Positions 7,790 to 16,610 of a DNA stretch of 37,864 nucleotides are shown here, in pieces. Under the pieces are notes generated by a model. It ran no database searches. It saw only the letters and a list, made by a program, of their open reading frames with translations, and was not told where the DNA came from. The stretch spans positions 1 through 37,864 of the forward strand of contig NZ_CANMRQ010000027.1 in the NCBI RefSeq assembly GCF_947500325.1, in the 5' to 3' direction. The stretch's first letter is position 1, and every line of letters begins with the position of its first letter. Origin of the DNA: an uncultured Lacinutrix sp. GTDB taxonomy: Bacteria; Bacteroidota; Bacteroidia; Flavobacteriales; Flavobacteriaceae. Position numbers and translations under genes: made by a program.

Positions 7790-10057
7790 ATGGCATTCGA
7801 TATTGATATGATTAAAAAGGTTTATGCTCAAATGGCAGAACGTGTTGATGCAGCTCGTGAAGTCGTTGGTAAACCACTTACACTTTCAGAAAAAATTCTA
7901 TACAATCACCTTTGGGATGGTAAAGCTACAAAAGCGTTTACTAGAGGTAAAGATTATGTAGATTTTGCACCAGATCGTATCGCATGTCAAGATGCTACTG
8001 CTCAAATGGCTTTATTGCAATTTATGCAAGCTGGAAAAAATAAAGTAGCAGTACCAACAACCGTACATTGCGATCACTTAATTCAAGCTAAAGATGGAGC
8101 AGCAACCGATTTAAAAAATGCTAACGATGTTAGTAGTGAAGTATTTAACTTCTTAGAGTCAGTCTCTAATAAATATGGTATTGGTTTTTGGAAACCTGGA
8201 GCAGGAATTATTCATCAAGTAGTATTAGAAAATTATGCATTTCCAGGAGGAATGATGATTGGTACAGATTCTCACACAGTAAATGCTGGTGGTTTAGGTA
8301 TGGTTGCTATTGGAGTTGGTGGAGCAGATGCTGTAGATGTTATGGCAGGTATGGCTTGGGAACTTAAATTCCCTAAATTAATAGGAGTTAAATTAACAGG
8401 GAAATTGTCTGGTTGGACAGCTCCAAAAGATGTTATCCTAAAAGTTGCAGGTATTATTTCTGCTAAAGGTGGTACAGGAGCAATTGTAGAGTACTTTGGA
8501 GAAGGTGCTAACGCAATGTCTTGTACAGGAAAAGGTACTATTTGTAATATGGGAGCCGAAATTGGAGCAACAACATCTACTTTTGGTTATGACGAATCTA
8601 TGGAGCGTTATTTACGTGCTACAGAAAGAGCAGATGTTGCAGATGCAGCAAACCAAGTTAAAGATTATTTAACAGCAGATCCTGAAGTATATGCAAATCC
8701 TGAGCAATATTTTGATCAATTAATTGAAATTAATTTATCAGAATTAGGACCGTTATTAAATGGACCGTTTACACCAGATTTATCTACTGAAGTTGGTAAT
8801 ACAATGACAGAAAAGGCTAAAGCAAACGATTGGCCAATAAATGTAGAATGGGGATTAATAGGGTCTTGTACTAATTCTTCTTATGAAGATTTATCTCGAG
8901 CATCTTCAATTGCACAACAAGCATTAGATAAAGGTTTAAAAATGAAAGCAGAATTAGGTATTAATCCTGGTTCAGAAAAAGTAAGATATACGGCAGATAG
9001 AGATGGTATTCTTGGAATATTCGAAAAACTTGATGCTAAAATATTTACTAATGCATGTGGACCATGTATTGGGCAATGGGCTAGATATAGCGATCCTAAA
9101 AATGCACCAAAAAATAGTATAGTTCACTCGTTTAATAGAAACTTTGCAAAGCGTGCAGATGGTAACCCTAATACACATGCTTTTGTTGCTTCTCCAGAAT
9201 TAACTGCAGCAATAGCAGTAGCTGGACGTTTAGATTTTAACCCGTTGACAGATAAGTTAATAAATGAAAATGGAGAAGAAGTAATGTTCGATGAACCAAC
9301 TGGATGGGAATTACCTCCAAAAGGTTTTGAAGTAAAAGATAATGGTTATTTAGAGCCTGTTGCAGATGGAAGTGGAGTAGAAGTTGTAGTTAGTCCAACA
9401 TCAGAAAGATTAGAACTATTAACACCTTTTGTACCTATTGGAAATGAAATAAAAGGAGCTAAACTTTTAATAAAAGCTTTTGGTAAATGTACTACAGATC
9501 ATATCTCTATGGCTGGACCTTGGTTACGTTTTAGAGGACACTTAGATAATATTTCTAATAACTGTTTAATTGGTGCTGTAAATGCTTTTGGTCAAAAAAC
9601 AAACTTCGTTAAAAACCAGTTAACTGGAGAGTATGGCGGAGTGCCAGATACGGCAAGAGCATATAAAGCTGCAGGAGTTCGTACGGTTGTTGTTGGAGAT
9701 CATAACTATGGTGAAGGTTCTTCACGTGAGCATGCTGCAATGGAACCAAGACACTTAGGTGTTGCTGCAGTAATTGTTAAATCATTTGCTCGTATTCATG
9801 AAACAAACCTAAAAAAACAAGGTATGTTAGGTTTAACATTCGTTAATGAAGCAGATTATGATAAAATTCAAGAAGATGATACTATAAACTTCTTAGATTT
9901 AGATGCATTTGCTCCTGGTAAAACTTTAAATATAGAGTTTGTACATGCAGATGGTTCTAAAGATGTTATAGAAGTAAATCATACTTATAATCAGTCTCAA
10001 ATAGATTGGTATAATGAAGGTTCTGCATTAAATTTAATTAAGAAAGAGAACGCTTAA
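7790..10057 (+). CDS. acnA: Aconitate hydratase (aconitase)
   Basis: A 755-residue cytoplasmic [4Fe-4S] enzyme that converts citrate to isocitrate through cis-aconitate in the TCA cycle. The length fits the mitochondrial-type aconitase found in Bacteroidetes. Cluster cysteines are visible in GSCTNSS (about residue 360) and in [10 protein letters not shown] (about 421-430). The substrate-binding GTDSHT motif is near residue 160, and the swivelling domain carries [17 protein letters not shown] (about 641-657). I chose the ATG at 7790 ([12 protein letters not shown]); the in-frame upstream ATG at 7694 would add a leader that spans the promoter. The gene stands alone, with its own promoter region and a strong terminator 22 bases after the stop. 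Confidence 0.97.
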   Translation: MAFDIDMIKKVYAQMAERVDAAREVVGKPLTLSEKILYNHLWDGKATKAFTRGKDYVDFAPDRIACQDATAQMALLQFMQAGKNKVAVPTTVHCDHLIQAKDGAATDLKNANDVSSEVFNFLESVSNKYGIGFWKPGAGIIHQVVLENYAFPGGMMIGTDSHTVNAGGLGMVAIGVGGADAVDVMAGMAWELKFPKLIGVKLTGKLSGWTAPKDVILKVAGIISAKGGTGAIVEYFGEGANAMSCTGKGTICNMGAEIGATTSTFGYDESMERYLRATERADVADAANQVKDYLTADPEVYANPEQYFDQLIEINLSELGPLLNGPFTPDLSTEVGNTMTEKAKANDWPINVEWGLIGSCTNSSYEDLSRASSIAQQALDKGLKMKAELGINPGSEKVRYTADRDGILGIFEKLDAKIFTNACGPCIGQWARYSDPKNAPKNSIVHSFNRNFAKRADGNPNTHAFVASPELTAAIAVAGRLDFNPLTDKLINENGEEVMFDEPTGWELPPKGFEVKDNGYLEPVADGSGVEVVVSPTSERLELLTPFVPIGNEIKGAKLLIKAFGKCTTDHISMAGPWLRFRGHLDNISNNCLIGAVNAFGQKTNFVKNQLTGEYGGVPDTARAYKAAGVRTVVVGDHNYGEGSSREHAAMEPRHLGVAAVIVKSFARIHETNLKKQGMLGLTFVNEADYDKIQEDDTINFLDLDAFAPGKTLNIEFVHADGSKDVIEVNHTYNQSQIDWYNEGSALNLIKKENA

Positions 10058-10078
10058 TATAATTTATAAAAATTGTAG

Positions 10079-10109
10079 AAAGCCATTCAAGAAATTGAAT
10101 GGCTTTTTT
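10079..10109 (+). terminator. Rho-independent terminator of aconitase
   Basis: AGCCATTCAA (10081-10090), loop GAAA, TTGAATGGCT (10095-10104), then a run of T. The stem is perfect and lies just after the aconitase stop. Confidence 0.92.
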
Positions 10110-10342
10110 GTATCTAATAGACACTATTTAATGATAAATTAACAGTTAATTACATCAATAAAAATTAATAAGAATAACGAGATTTAAGTTTTTAAAAAGA
10201 ATAAGTTCAAATTTTAAAGGAGTTTAAATTGGGTTTTAGATACAATAATAAAATCTGTAACGTTTTTTTTTACGTATTATAGTAAGTAATTAGTTTGGAT
10301 TCAGACTATAGTAACTAGATCTAATATTAAAACGTACTCAAA

Positions 10343-11014
10343 ATGAATTCACTTTGGTTTTTTGAAGACACAAATCTCTTCAAAGTTTTGTGTCCCCACA
10401 AGTTTAAGGCATATAAAAAAGATCATGATTTTGATGCTTATAAAAAGAAAGATTACATCTATTTTACTGAAGATTCGGCCAATAAAGTTTACCTTATAGA
10501 AAAAGGAAAGGTTAAAATAGGATACTATAGTGAACAAGGAGAAGAAGTAGTAAAAGCAATTTTGTCAAAAGGACAGCTTTTTGGTGAAAAAGCTATTTTA
10601 GGTGAATCTAAACGTGATGAATTTGCGCAATCTTTAGATAATAGTACATCCATTTGCCCAATAGGAGTGGAAACTATGCACGAATTAATGAGAGATAATC
10701 AAACATTTAGTTTCAAGGTGTATAAGTTTATAGGACTTAAATTTAAAAAATTAGAAAGACGTCTTCAGCTTCTAATGTTTAAGGATACTAAAACAAGATT
10801 ATTAGAGTTTTTAGATGAATTATGTACAGACTATGGTTATGATTGTCCAAATACAGGAGATCACATAATAAAACACCCGTACACACAAAAAGATATAGCT
10901 TCTCTTATTGGTACTTCTAGACCAACATTAAACATTTTAATAAATGAATTAAAAGAAGGAGAAGTACTTGATTTTAATAGACATGAAATAAGATTATATA
11001 AAAAAATGGCTTAA
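10343..11014 (+). CDS. Crp/Fnr-family transcriptional regulator
   Basis: A 223-residue DNA-binding regulator. Residues 30-120 form a cyclic-nucleotide-binding-type beta roll (VYLIEKGKVKIGYYSEQGEE, then GQLFGEKAILGES). A long dimerisation helix follows (122-160), then a Crp-type winged helix-turn-helix (181-221) with recognition region IGTSRPTLNILINEL. The phosphate-binding Arg-Ser/Thr pair of cAMP-binding CRP is not visible after the GE motif (the sequence runs ESKRDEFAQS), and there is no N-terminal Cys cluster for an FNR-type iron-sulfur cluster. The effector is therefore unknown. The gene has its own upstream region with a TATAGTAA direct repeat. Nothing links it specifically to aconitase beyond adjacency. 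Confidence 0.92.
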   Translation: MNSLWFFEDTNLFKVLCPHKFKAYKKDHDFDAYKKKDYIYFTEDSANKVYLIEKGKVKIGYYSEQGEEVVKAILSKGQLFGEKAILGESKRDEFAQSLDNSTSICPIGVETMHELMRDNQTFSFKVYKFIGLKFKKLERRLQLLMFKDTKTRLLEFLDELCTDYGYDCPNTGDHIIKHPYTQKDIASLIGTSRPTLNILINELKEGEVLDFNRHEIRLYKKMA

Positions 11015-11059
11015 TGTTAGATAGCTAACATTTTACTACTCTTTTCTAATATAGCTTTG
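11015..11059 (+). promoter_or_regulatory. Palindrome and -7 box before the lipoprotein gene
   Basis: TGTTAG-ATAG-CTAACA (11015-11030) directly follows the regulator's stop codon and is followed by a T-rich stretch. It could be a weak terminator or an operator. An exact TAnnTTTG box (TAGCTTTG) sits at 11052-11059, 30 bases before the next ATG. No TTG occurs at the usual spacing. Confidence 0.45.
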
Positions 11060-11089
11060 TATTTATATTAATAAATAAAAAACAAAGTA

Positions 11090-11977
11090 ATGATTAAAAG
11101 AATGATTTTAGGAGTTTTGGCATTAGGTTTTCTTGCCACTTCTTGTAGTAATGATGATGATGCAATACAAATACCAACAAATTCATCTTTAACAGTGGAT
11201 TTTAGTGGTTTAGAAGCATTAGGAAGTGATTATGTTTATGAAGGCTGGATAATTGTAAATGGAGCTCCTGTATCTACAGGAACATTTAGTTCTGTAACGT
11301 TCCCGCAAACATTTCAAGTAAGTACAACTCAATTAGCAGCAGCAACAAAGTTTGTTTTATCAATTGAACCAGCAGTAGATCCAGATCCATTACCTGCAGA
11401 TACTAAAATATTAGAAGGAGATTTTGCAGGAGACATGGCAACTCTAGATTCTAATGAAATAGTAGGAGATTTTTCTACATCAACTGGGGAATATATTTTA
11501 GCAACACCAACAGATAATGACATGACTAATGAGTCTAGTGGAGTATGGTTTTTAAATAACTCAGGTACTGCTCCAGTGGCAGGTCTATCTTTACCAACAC
11601 TTCAGCCAGGGTGGAAATATGAAGGTTGGGCAGTAATTGATGGTACGCCACTAAGTACCGGAACATTTACTAATGTAGCTGCTACCGATGATTTAGCACC
11701 TTATAGCGGGCCAGTTGCATTACCAATGCCAAATGGAACAGATGGTTTTTTTCCAGGTGAAGATTTTTTATTAAATGCTCCTACAGGAATGACTTTCCCA
11801 GTAGATTTAAAAGGAAAAACTATAGTTATATCTGTAGAACCTAGTCCAGATAATAGTCCAGCACCTTTTACATTAAAGCCTTTGGCTCATGTGGTACCGG
11901 CTACAGCTATGGATCATACACCAATAGGAATGGGAGTTGGTCCAGTACAATCATTATCAGGTTCTGTTACTAGATAA
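11090..11977 (+). CDS. Surface lipoprotein with two anti-sigma-K-like repeats
   Basis: A 295-residue lipoprotein. The signal peptide ends LATSC (Cys19), and the residues after it (SNDDD) match the acidic export signal that sends Flavobacteria lipoproteins to the cell surface. The mature part is a tandem duplication. Each copy starts YEGW-x4-G-x-P-x-STGTF (50-66 and 177-193) and ends with a VLSIEP / VISVEP strand followed by a Pro/Asp-rich loop. This is the pattern of the C-terminal, extracytoplasmic domain of RskA-type anti-sigma-K factors. No anti-sigma N-terminal domain or transmembrane helix is present, so this is not itself an anti-sigma factor. The role is unknown; binding a small ligand or a partner at the surface is a guess. 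Confidence 0.75.
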   Translation: MIKRMILGVLALGFLATSCSNDDDAIQIPTNSSLTVDFSGLEALGSDYVYEGWIIVNGAPVSTGTFSSVTFPQTFQVSTTQLAAATKFVLSIEPAVDPDPLPADTKILEGDFAGDMATLDSNEIVGDFSTSTGEYILATPTDNDMTNESSGVWFLNNSGTAPVAGLSLPTLQPGWKYEGWAVIDGTPLSTGTFTNVAATDDLAPYSGPVALPMPNGTDGFFPGEDFLLNAPTGMTFPVDLKGKTIVISVEPSPDNSPAPFTLKPLAHVVPATAMDHTPIGMGVGPVQSLSGSVTR

Positions 11978-12078
11978 TGTTAAAAAAAACAATAGTTTAA
12001 AAAAATAGCATACTTGTTTTGCAACTATAGATTTCGATTTATTAAGTAAAATAGTATTGTTTGTTTTTTATTAGATCG

Positions 12079-12108
12079 GAAGTGCCAATTTATTTAAATT
12101 GGCACTTC
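12079..12108. terminator. Perfect 14-base-pair hairpin without a T-run
   Basis: Arms GAAGTGCCAATTTA and TAAATTGGCACTTC are separated by TT. No uridine run follows on either strand, so efficient intrinsic termination is doubtful. It lies between the lipoprotein gene and the ATG of the thioredoxin gene, 14 bases before that ATG. It could be a decayed terminator or a structured 5' leader. Confidence 0.55.
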
Positions 12109-12122
12109 ATTATTTAGTAGAT

Positions 12123-12686
12123 ATGGAGAAAAAAAACATTTCGGTTAAAAATATATTATTATTTATAATAATAGTTTTATTAATTATCCCGCAAACTAGA
12201 CAACAAATACAAATAGTACTCAATAAAGGAATGGCGATGATTAGTCCTAGTATTGAAAATACAGGAAGAAGTGTTCAGATTAGTAGTTATGATTGGGAAT
12301 TGAAAGACTTAAATGGTAATGTTTTTAATCTTAATAATAGTAAAGGAAGAGTAGTTTTAATTAATATATGGGCTACGTGGTGTCCTCCTTGCATTGCAGA
12401 AATGCCTTCATTAAATAATTTAAATAATGATTATAAAGATAAAATAGATATTATTTTAGTCTCAAATGAAGATCAGAAAGTAATAAAAACTTTTCTTGAT
12501 AAAAATAATTATAATTTTGAAGTGTTTACTCCAATAAAACAAGCTCCTAAAACATTTACTGTAAATAGTATACCTAGAACATTTTTAATAGATAAAAAAG
12601 GGGATATTATAATTGATGAATCTGGAGCAGCTAATTGGAATAGTAGTAAAGTGAGACAAACGATAGATAATTTATTAAAAGTATAG
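12123..12686 (+). CDS. TlpA-like membrane-anchored thioredoxin
   Basis: A 187-residue protein with an uncleaved N-terminal membrane helix (about 10-23) and a periplasmic thioredoxin fold of the TlpA/ResA type. The redox site is WCPPC (Cys87, Cys90) in the strand context VVLINIWATWCPPC. The cis-Pro loop is in NSIPRTFLID. It should reduce or rearrange disulfides, or deliver reductant to cytochrome c or other envelope proteins. I chose the ATG at 12123; the TTG at 12099 lies inside the hairpin arm and would disrupt the signal anchor. Its stop codon directly abuts the stop of the convergent crtY gene, with no bases between. Confidence 0.9.
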   Translation: MEKKNISVKNILLFIIIVLLIIPQTRQQIQIVLNKGMAMISPSIENTGRSVQISSYDWELKDLNGNVFNLNNSKGRVVLINIWATWCPPCIAEMPSLNNLNNDYKDKIDIILVSNEDQKVIKTFLDKNNYNFEVFTPIKQAPKTFTVNSIPRTFLIDKKGDIIIDESGAANWNSSKVRQTIDNLLKV

Positions 12687-13832
12687 TTATAAAGTTTTAA
12701 AAAATGCTTTTATAAAAGAAAAAGAAAACAAAGACATCATAATCTTAAGCTCATCCTTAAAACTAGAATTTTCATCTAAAAATGAAAACATAGTATTTAC
12801 AGAGTTTTTTGCGTAAAACTGTTTAAAAATCCATTCGCCGTTTTCGTTATTATCATGCAATACTTTTAAGAAGATTTTATCATAAAATTTATACCTTTTT
12901 TTAAACAGTCCATATGTAGGACGTTTGCCTTCTTTTATATTTGATACAATCTGTGTGATTTTTTTTTCTGTATGTTTAAAAGAGTAACCAGTACTTCCTT
13001 TTACCCAACCGCCGCCAGTACCAATTTTAGTAATGTTCTTTGAAGAATAATTTTCAAAAGGAAAAGTTGTCATAGGTATATTTCCAGATTCCTCTTCTGT
13101 GATTTTATAATTTTCAATTTTTAATATATCTGAAATATATAGTTTTAAATAACGATCATAAATATGGTCTTCAACAATTTTTGGGGTGAAATAAGTAAAC
13201 TCAACAAGAGCTTTATTTTGTGATAATGGAAGAACGTAAGTAAATGTTGTTTGGTTGTTGTCTTTTATTCTATAATCCATCATTGTAAAAACTTCAGGAT
13301 TAAACGCAGTTGTTTCTGTTTCTATTATCCAACCTTTAAAATGTTGATTTATTATTGTGTATTTATCTTTTTTATTAAAATAATCTTTTGTTAATCTACT
13401 GTCGAATACATGATTAGCTGTGTATTTCGATTTACTTGTGGTGACTATTGGTTTAGTTCCTTCTTCTGTAGAAAGAACATTATCTATAATAAAATGAAAA
13501 TTACTTTTAGATTTTAGTTGAGTTTTTGCATTATTATAAAAATCAATAGCTCTAATTGATTTGTATTGATATGGGGATAGATTTAATTCTAATTTTTGTT
13601 TAGAAGAAAAAAACAAAGCTTCATTCCATGATTTTGATATTAAATGGTCCCATTTACCATCTTCTTTTTCCCAAAAACTCCATGTTTTATCATTTGTACT
13701 TTTTCTAGATTTATCAATTAACGCAATTTTTTTATTTTTAAAATAAGAATCTTCTGCAAATGCTAATGCGAGTTGTAATCCTGCTAAACCATTTCCAATA
13801 ATGATATAATCGAAAGTGAAAGGGCTTTTCAT
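12687..13832 (-). CDS. crtY: Lycopene beta-cyclase CrtY
   Basis: A 381-residue FAD/NAD-dependent flavoprotein that closes both ends of lycopene to give beta-carotene. The N-terminal dinucleotide motif is IIGNGLAGLQLA (about 11-22), and the family signature DKTWSFW follows at about residue 48. A further conserved segment GTGGGWVKGSTGY (about 268-280) matches the bacterial CrtY family. It is the last gene of the carotenoid operon, 16 bases after crtZ. It ends exactly against the convergent thioredoxin gene, with no terminator between them. Confidence 0.93.
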   Translation of the reverse strand: MKSPFTFDYIIIGNGLAGLQLALAFAEDSYFKNKKIALIDKSRKSTNDKTWSFWEKEDGKWDHLISKSWNEALFFSSKQKLELNLSPYQYKSIRAIDFYNNAKTQLKSKSNFHFIIDNVLSTEEGTKPIVTTSKSKYTANHVFDSRLTKDYFNKKDKYTIINQHFKGWIIETETTAFNPEVFTMMDYRIKDNNQTTFTYVLPLSQNKALVEFTYFTPKIVEDHIYDRYLKLYISDILKIENYKITEEESGNIPMTTFPFENYSSKNITKIGTGGGWVKGSTGYSFKHTEKKITQIVSNIKEGKRPTYGLFKKRYKFYDKIFLKVLHDNNENGEWIFKQFYAKNSVNTMFSFLDENSSFKDELKIMMSLFSFSFIKAFFKTL

Positions 13833-13848
13833 TTATAAAGTAAGGTAA

Positions 13849-14298
13849 TTAACGTTTAAAGTATTTAAAAGGCACGAAAAGCATTCCAAAGCATTCTCCA
13901 TCACCTTTTCCTAAATGTTTATGATGAATCTTATGGGCTCGTCTTACACCTTTAGCGTACCAATTATTAACGTTACGAAACATTTTAAAACGTTGGTGAA
14001 TAAAAATATCATGAACAATGAAATAAGCTGCTCCATAGGCCATAATTCCTAAGCCAATTGGTAAACAGTACCATATATTTTCATAACTCCATAAGTAAAA
14101 ACATGTCATACTTACTATAGCATAAAAAATAAAAAAAGCATCATTTCTCTCAAACCAACTATCATGGTCTTTATGGTGGTGATCTTTATGTAGAGACCAT
14201 AAAAAACCATGCATTACATACTTATGAGTGAACCAAGCCATAAATTCCATTATAGAGAAGGTTCCAAAAAAAACTATTATCCAATATATTGTTTGCAT
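13849..14298 (-). CDS. crtZ: Beta-carotene hydroxylase CrtZ
   Basis: A 149-residue di-iron membrane hydroxylase that adds hydroxyl groups at C3 and C3' of beta-carotene to form zeaxanthin. The histidine clusters that bind iron are all visible: HKYVMH (25-30), HKDHHHKDH (37-45), HDIFIH (about 95-100) and HKIHHKH (about 121-127). Hydrophobic helices lie between them. Its ATG shares one base with the crtB stop codon (TAATG), so translation is coupled. It is the fourth gene in the operon, matching the pathway order after crtI and crtB. Confidence 0.95.
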   Translation of the reverse strand: MQTIYWIIVFFGTFSIMEFMAWFTHKYVMHGFLWSLHKDHHHKDHDSWFERNDAFFIFYAIVSMTCFYLWSYENIWYCLPIGLGIMAYGAAYFIVHDIFIHQRFKMFRNVNNWYAKGVRRAHKIHHKHLGKGDGECFGMLFVPFKYFKR

Positions 14299-15137
14299 TA
14301 CATTAAGTTAAGTTGATATTTAACATAGCTTCTGGTTAGTAGCTCTACTTTTTTATAATTAGGAACTCTAATTCTAGCAGATTTAATATCTAAAGCTGGA
14401 GTTTTTTTGAGTTTTTTTAATAATTGATTATAGTATCTATAAGCCATAAATACACCAAATTTAGCTTCCATAGGTAATTCTTTAATACCTTTTAAACCTT
14501 CAGAAAAATCATTTTCTATGTCTTTAATTATATGTTGTTTAGCTTCTTCGTCTAAGTTATTTAAATCTGTATTTGGAAAATAAGAACGCTCTAAATCATC
14601 AAAATCGGCTTTTAAATCTCTTAAGAAGTTTACTTTTTGAAAAGCAGACCCTAAAGACATAGCAGAGTCCTTTAATTGATTATATTTTTTATCGTCCCCT
14701 TTAACAAAAACTTTTAAACACATTAACCCAACCACATCAGCAGATCCATATATATAATCTTTATACTCTTCTTTTGTAATATATTTTGTTTTATAAAGAT
14801 CTAGACGCATACTTTTCATAAATGAATCTACCATATGCTTTTCAATGTTATATTTATGATAAGTATGTTGAAAAGAATTTAAAATAGGATTCAAACTTAT
14901 TTTGTCAATTAAAGCAGTTTCGAGATCTTTTTCAAACCGTTCGAATAAATCTTTTTTATCATAATCATGAAAAGTATCTACAATCTCATCAGCGAACCTT
15001 ACAAAACCATATATGTTATAGATGTCCTGTCTAATTGTATTAGAAAGCATTTTTGTTGCCATTGAGAATGAAGTACTGTACGATTGAGTAACAATTCTAC
15101 TACAATTATAAGAAACGGAATCAAATAAGGCTTTCAT
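14298..15137 (-). CDS. crtB: Phytoene synthase CrtB
   Basis: A 279-residue squalene/phytoene synthase that joins two geranylgeranyl diphosphates head to head to make phytoene, the committed step of carotenoid synthesis. The first aspartate-rich motif is DEIVDTFHD (50-58). The second lies in NFLRDLKADFDDLERSYFP. The family YIYGSADVVGLM segment is between them. Its start overlaps the crtI stop by one base (TAATG), and its stop overlaps the crtZ start in the same way. The geranylgeranyl diphosphate synthase is not in this window. Confidence 0.96.
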   Translation of the reverse strand: MKALFDSVSYNCSRIVTQSYSTSFSMATKMLSNTIRQDIYNIYGFVRFADEIVDTFHDYDKKDLFERFEKDLETALIDKISLNPILNSFQHTYHKYNIEKHMVDSFMKSMRLDLYKTKYITKEEYKDYIYGSADVVGLMCLKVFVKGDDKKYNQLKDSAMSLGSAFQKVNFLRDLKADFDDLERSYFPNTDLNNLDEEAKQHIIKDIENDFSEGLKGIKELPMEAKFGVFMAYRYYNQLLKKLKKTPALDIKSARIRVPNYKKVELLTRSYVKYQLNLM

Positions 15138-16606
15138 TATATTTTGTGGTTTTTAGTGATTAATTCTGCTACTAATTTTCCAGATATTAATGCTGGTGGA
15201 ACACCAGGACCTGGAACTGTTAATTGGCCTGTAAAGTATAAGTTACTTACTTTTTTACTTTTTAGTTTTGGTCTTAAAAATGCAGTTTGTAATAAGGTAT
15301 TGGCCATACCATATGCATTTCCTTTATATGAATTATAGTCTTTTATAAAATCGTTAACACAAAATGATTCCTTAAAGATAATAGATTCTTGAACATTTTG
15401 AGAGGTTAAGTTTTCAAATCTTGTAATAATTTTCTTAAAATATTGTTCTCTAATTTCATTTGTATCTTGTATTCCTGGTGCTAAAGGAATTAAAAAAATG
15501 CCAGCTTCTTTTCCCTCCGGAGCAGAACTTGTATCTGTTATACTAGGGAAACTAGCATAAAATAATGGGTTTTCTGGCCATTTAGGATTGTCGTATATAT
15601 CTTTTGCATGTTTTTCAAAGTCTACGTCAAAAAATAAGGTGTGATGATTAACGTTTCTTAACTTTTTATCAAATCCTACATAAAAGAGTAGAGAAGAAGG
15701 AGCAAATGTTTTTTTACTCCAATATTTTTCGGTGTATTGCCTGTATTTAAAATCTAATAATGTTTCACTATGATGATAATCTGCTCCACTTAATACAATG
15801 TCACAATTTACTTTTTTGTCGTTAATTAATAATTGAGAAGCATTTCCATTATTACCAACAATTATTTTGTTAACAGATGCATTTGTTTTGATATTTACTC
15901 CTAAAGACTTAGCGAGCTTTTCCATAGCTAATACAACTTGATACATACCCTTTTTAGGGTGGAAAGTTCCAATGCCAAAATCGGCATAATTCATAAAGCT
16001 ATAGAAAGATGGAGTATTACTAGGTTTCGCACCTAAAAAAAGGACTGGGAACTCTAAAATTTGAGCTAAACGTTTATTCTTGAATTCTTTCCTTACATCA
16101 CGTTTTATCGTACTTAGAAATTGATTGATTTTTTTTATAGTAACCGGTGTAACTAATTCTAAAGGAGACACGCCAGGCCTATAAACTAAATCTTTAATAG
16201 CTACATCATAATTGTTTTTAGCGTTATTGATAAACTTTTTTAAACTTTTAGAACTACCAGGTTCTTCTGTTTCAAAAGCATTATATATTTTATCGATAGT
16301 ATCTTCAATTGTTATATAATCATTTTTTCCAAAATAAACCGAATAAGCAGGATTTAGTTTTTCTAATTTGTAAAACTCTGATGGCGTCTTGTTAAAATCA
16401 GCAAAAAACCGCTCAAAAACGTCTGGCATCCAATACCAAGTTGGGCCAATATCGTATGTGAACCCCATTTTTTTTAGTTGCCTAGCTCTACCGCCTATAG
16501 TACTATTTTTTTCATAAATAGATACTTTATAACCGGCATTTGCTAAATAGCAAGATGCAGCCAATGCAGAAAACCCAGAACCTATAATAGCAATATGTTT
16601 ACTCAT
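15137..16606 (-). CDS. crtI: Phytoene desaturase CrtI
   Basis: A 489-residue FAD-dependent desaturase that introduces four double bonds into phytoene to give lycopene. The N-terminal FAD motif is IAIIGSGFSALAASCYLA, followed by the conserved EKN-x3-GGRAR segment. The C-terminal family end PGPGVPPALISGK is also clear. I use the ATG at 16606 (MSKHIAIIGSG); the longer frame to 16657 would overlap the regulator gene and add an implausible Ile/Lys leader. It lies 4 bases after the regulator's stop codon, so all five genes 17537-12687 form one operon. Confidence 0.96.
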   Translation of the reverse strand: MSKHIAIIGSGFSALAASCYLANAGYKVSIYEKNSTIGGRARQLKKMGFTYDIGPTWYWMPDVFERFFADFNKTPSEFYKLEKLNPAYSVYFGKNDYITIEDTIDKIYNAFETEEPGSSKSLKKFINNAKNNYDVAIKDLVYRPGVSPLELVTPVTIKKINQFLSTIKRDVRKEFKNKRLAQILEFPVLFLGAKPSNTPSFYSFMNYADFGIGTFHPKKGMYQVVLAMEKLAKSLGVNIKTNASVNKIIVGNNGNASQLLINDKKVNCDIVLSGADYHHSETLLDFKYRQYTEKYWSKKTFAPSSLLFYVGFDKKLRNVNHHTLFFDVDFEKHAKDIYDNPKWPENPLFYASFPSITDTSSAPEGKEAGIFLIPLAPGIQDTNEIREQYFKKIITRFENLTSQNVQESIIFKESFCVNDFIKDYNSYKGNAYGMANTLLQTAFLRPKLKSKKVSNLYFTGQLTVPGPGVPPALISGKLVAELITKNHKI

Positions 16607-16610
16607 AGAA

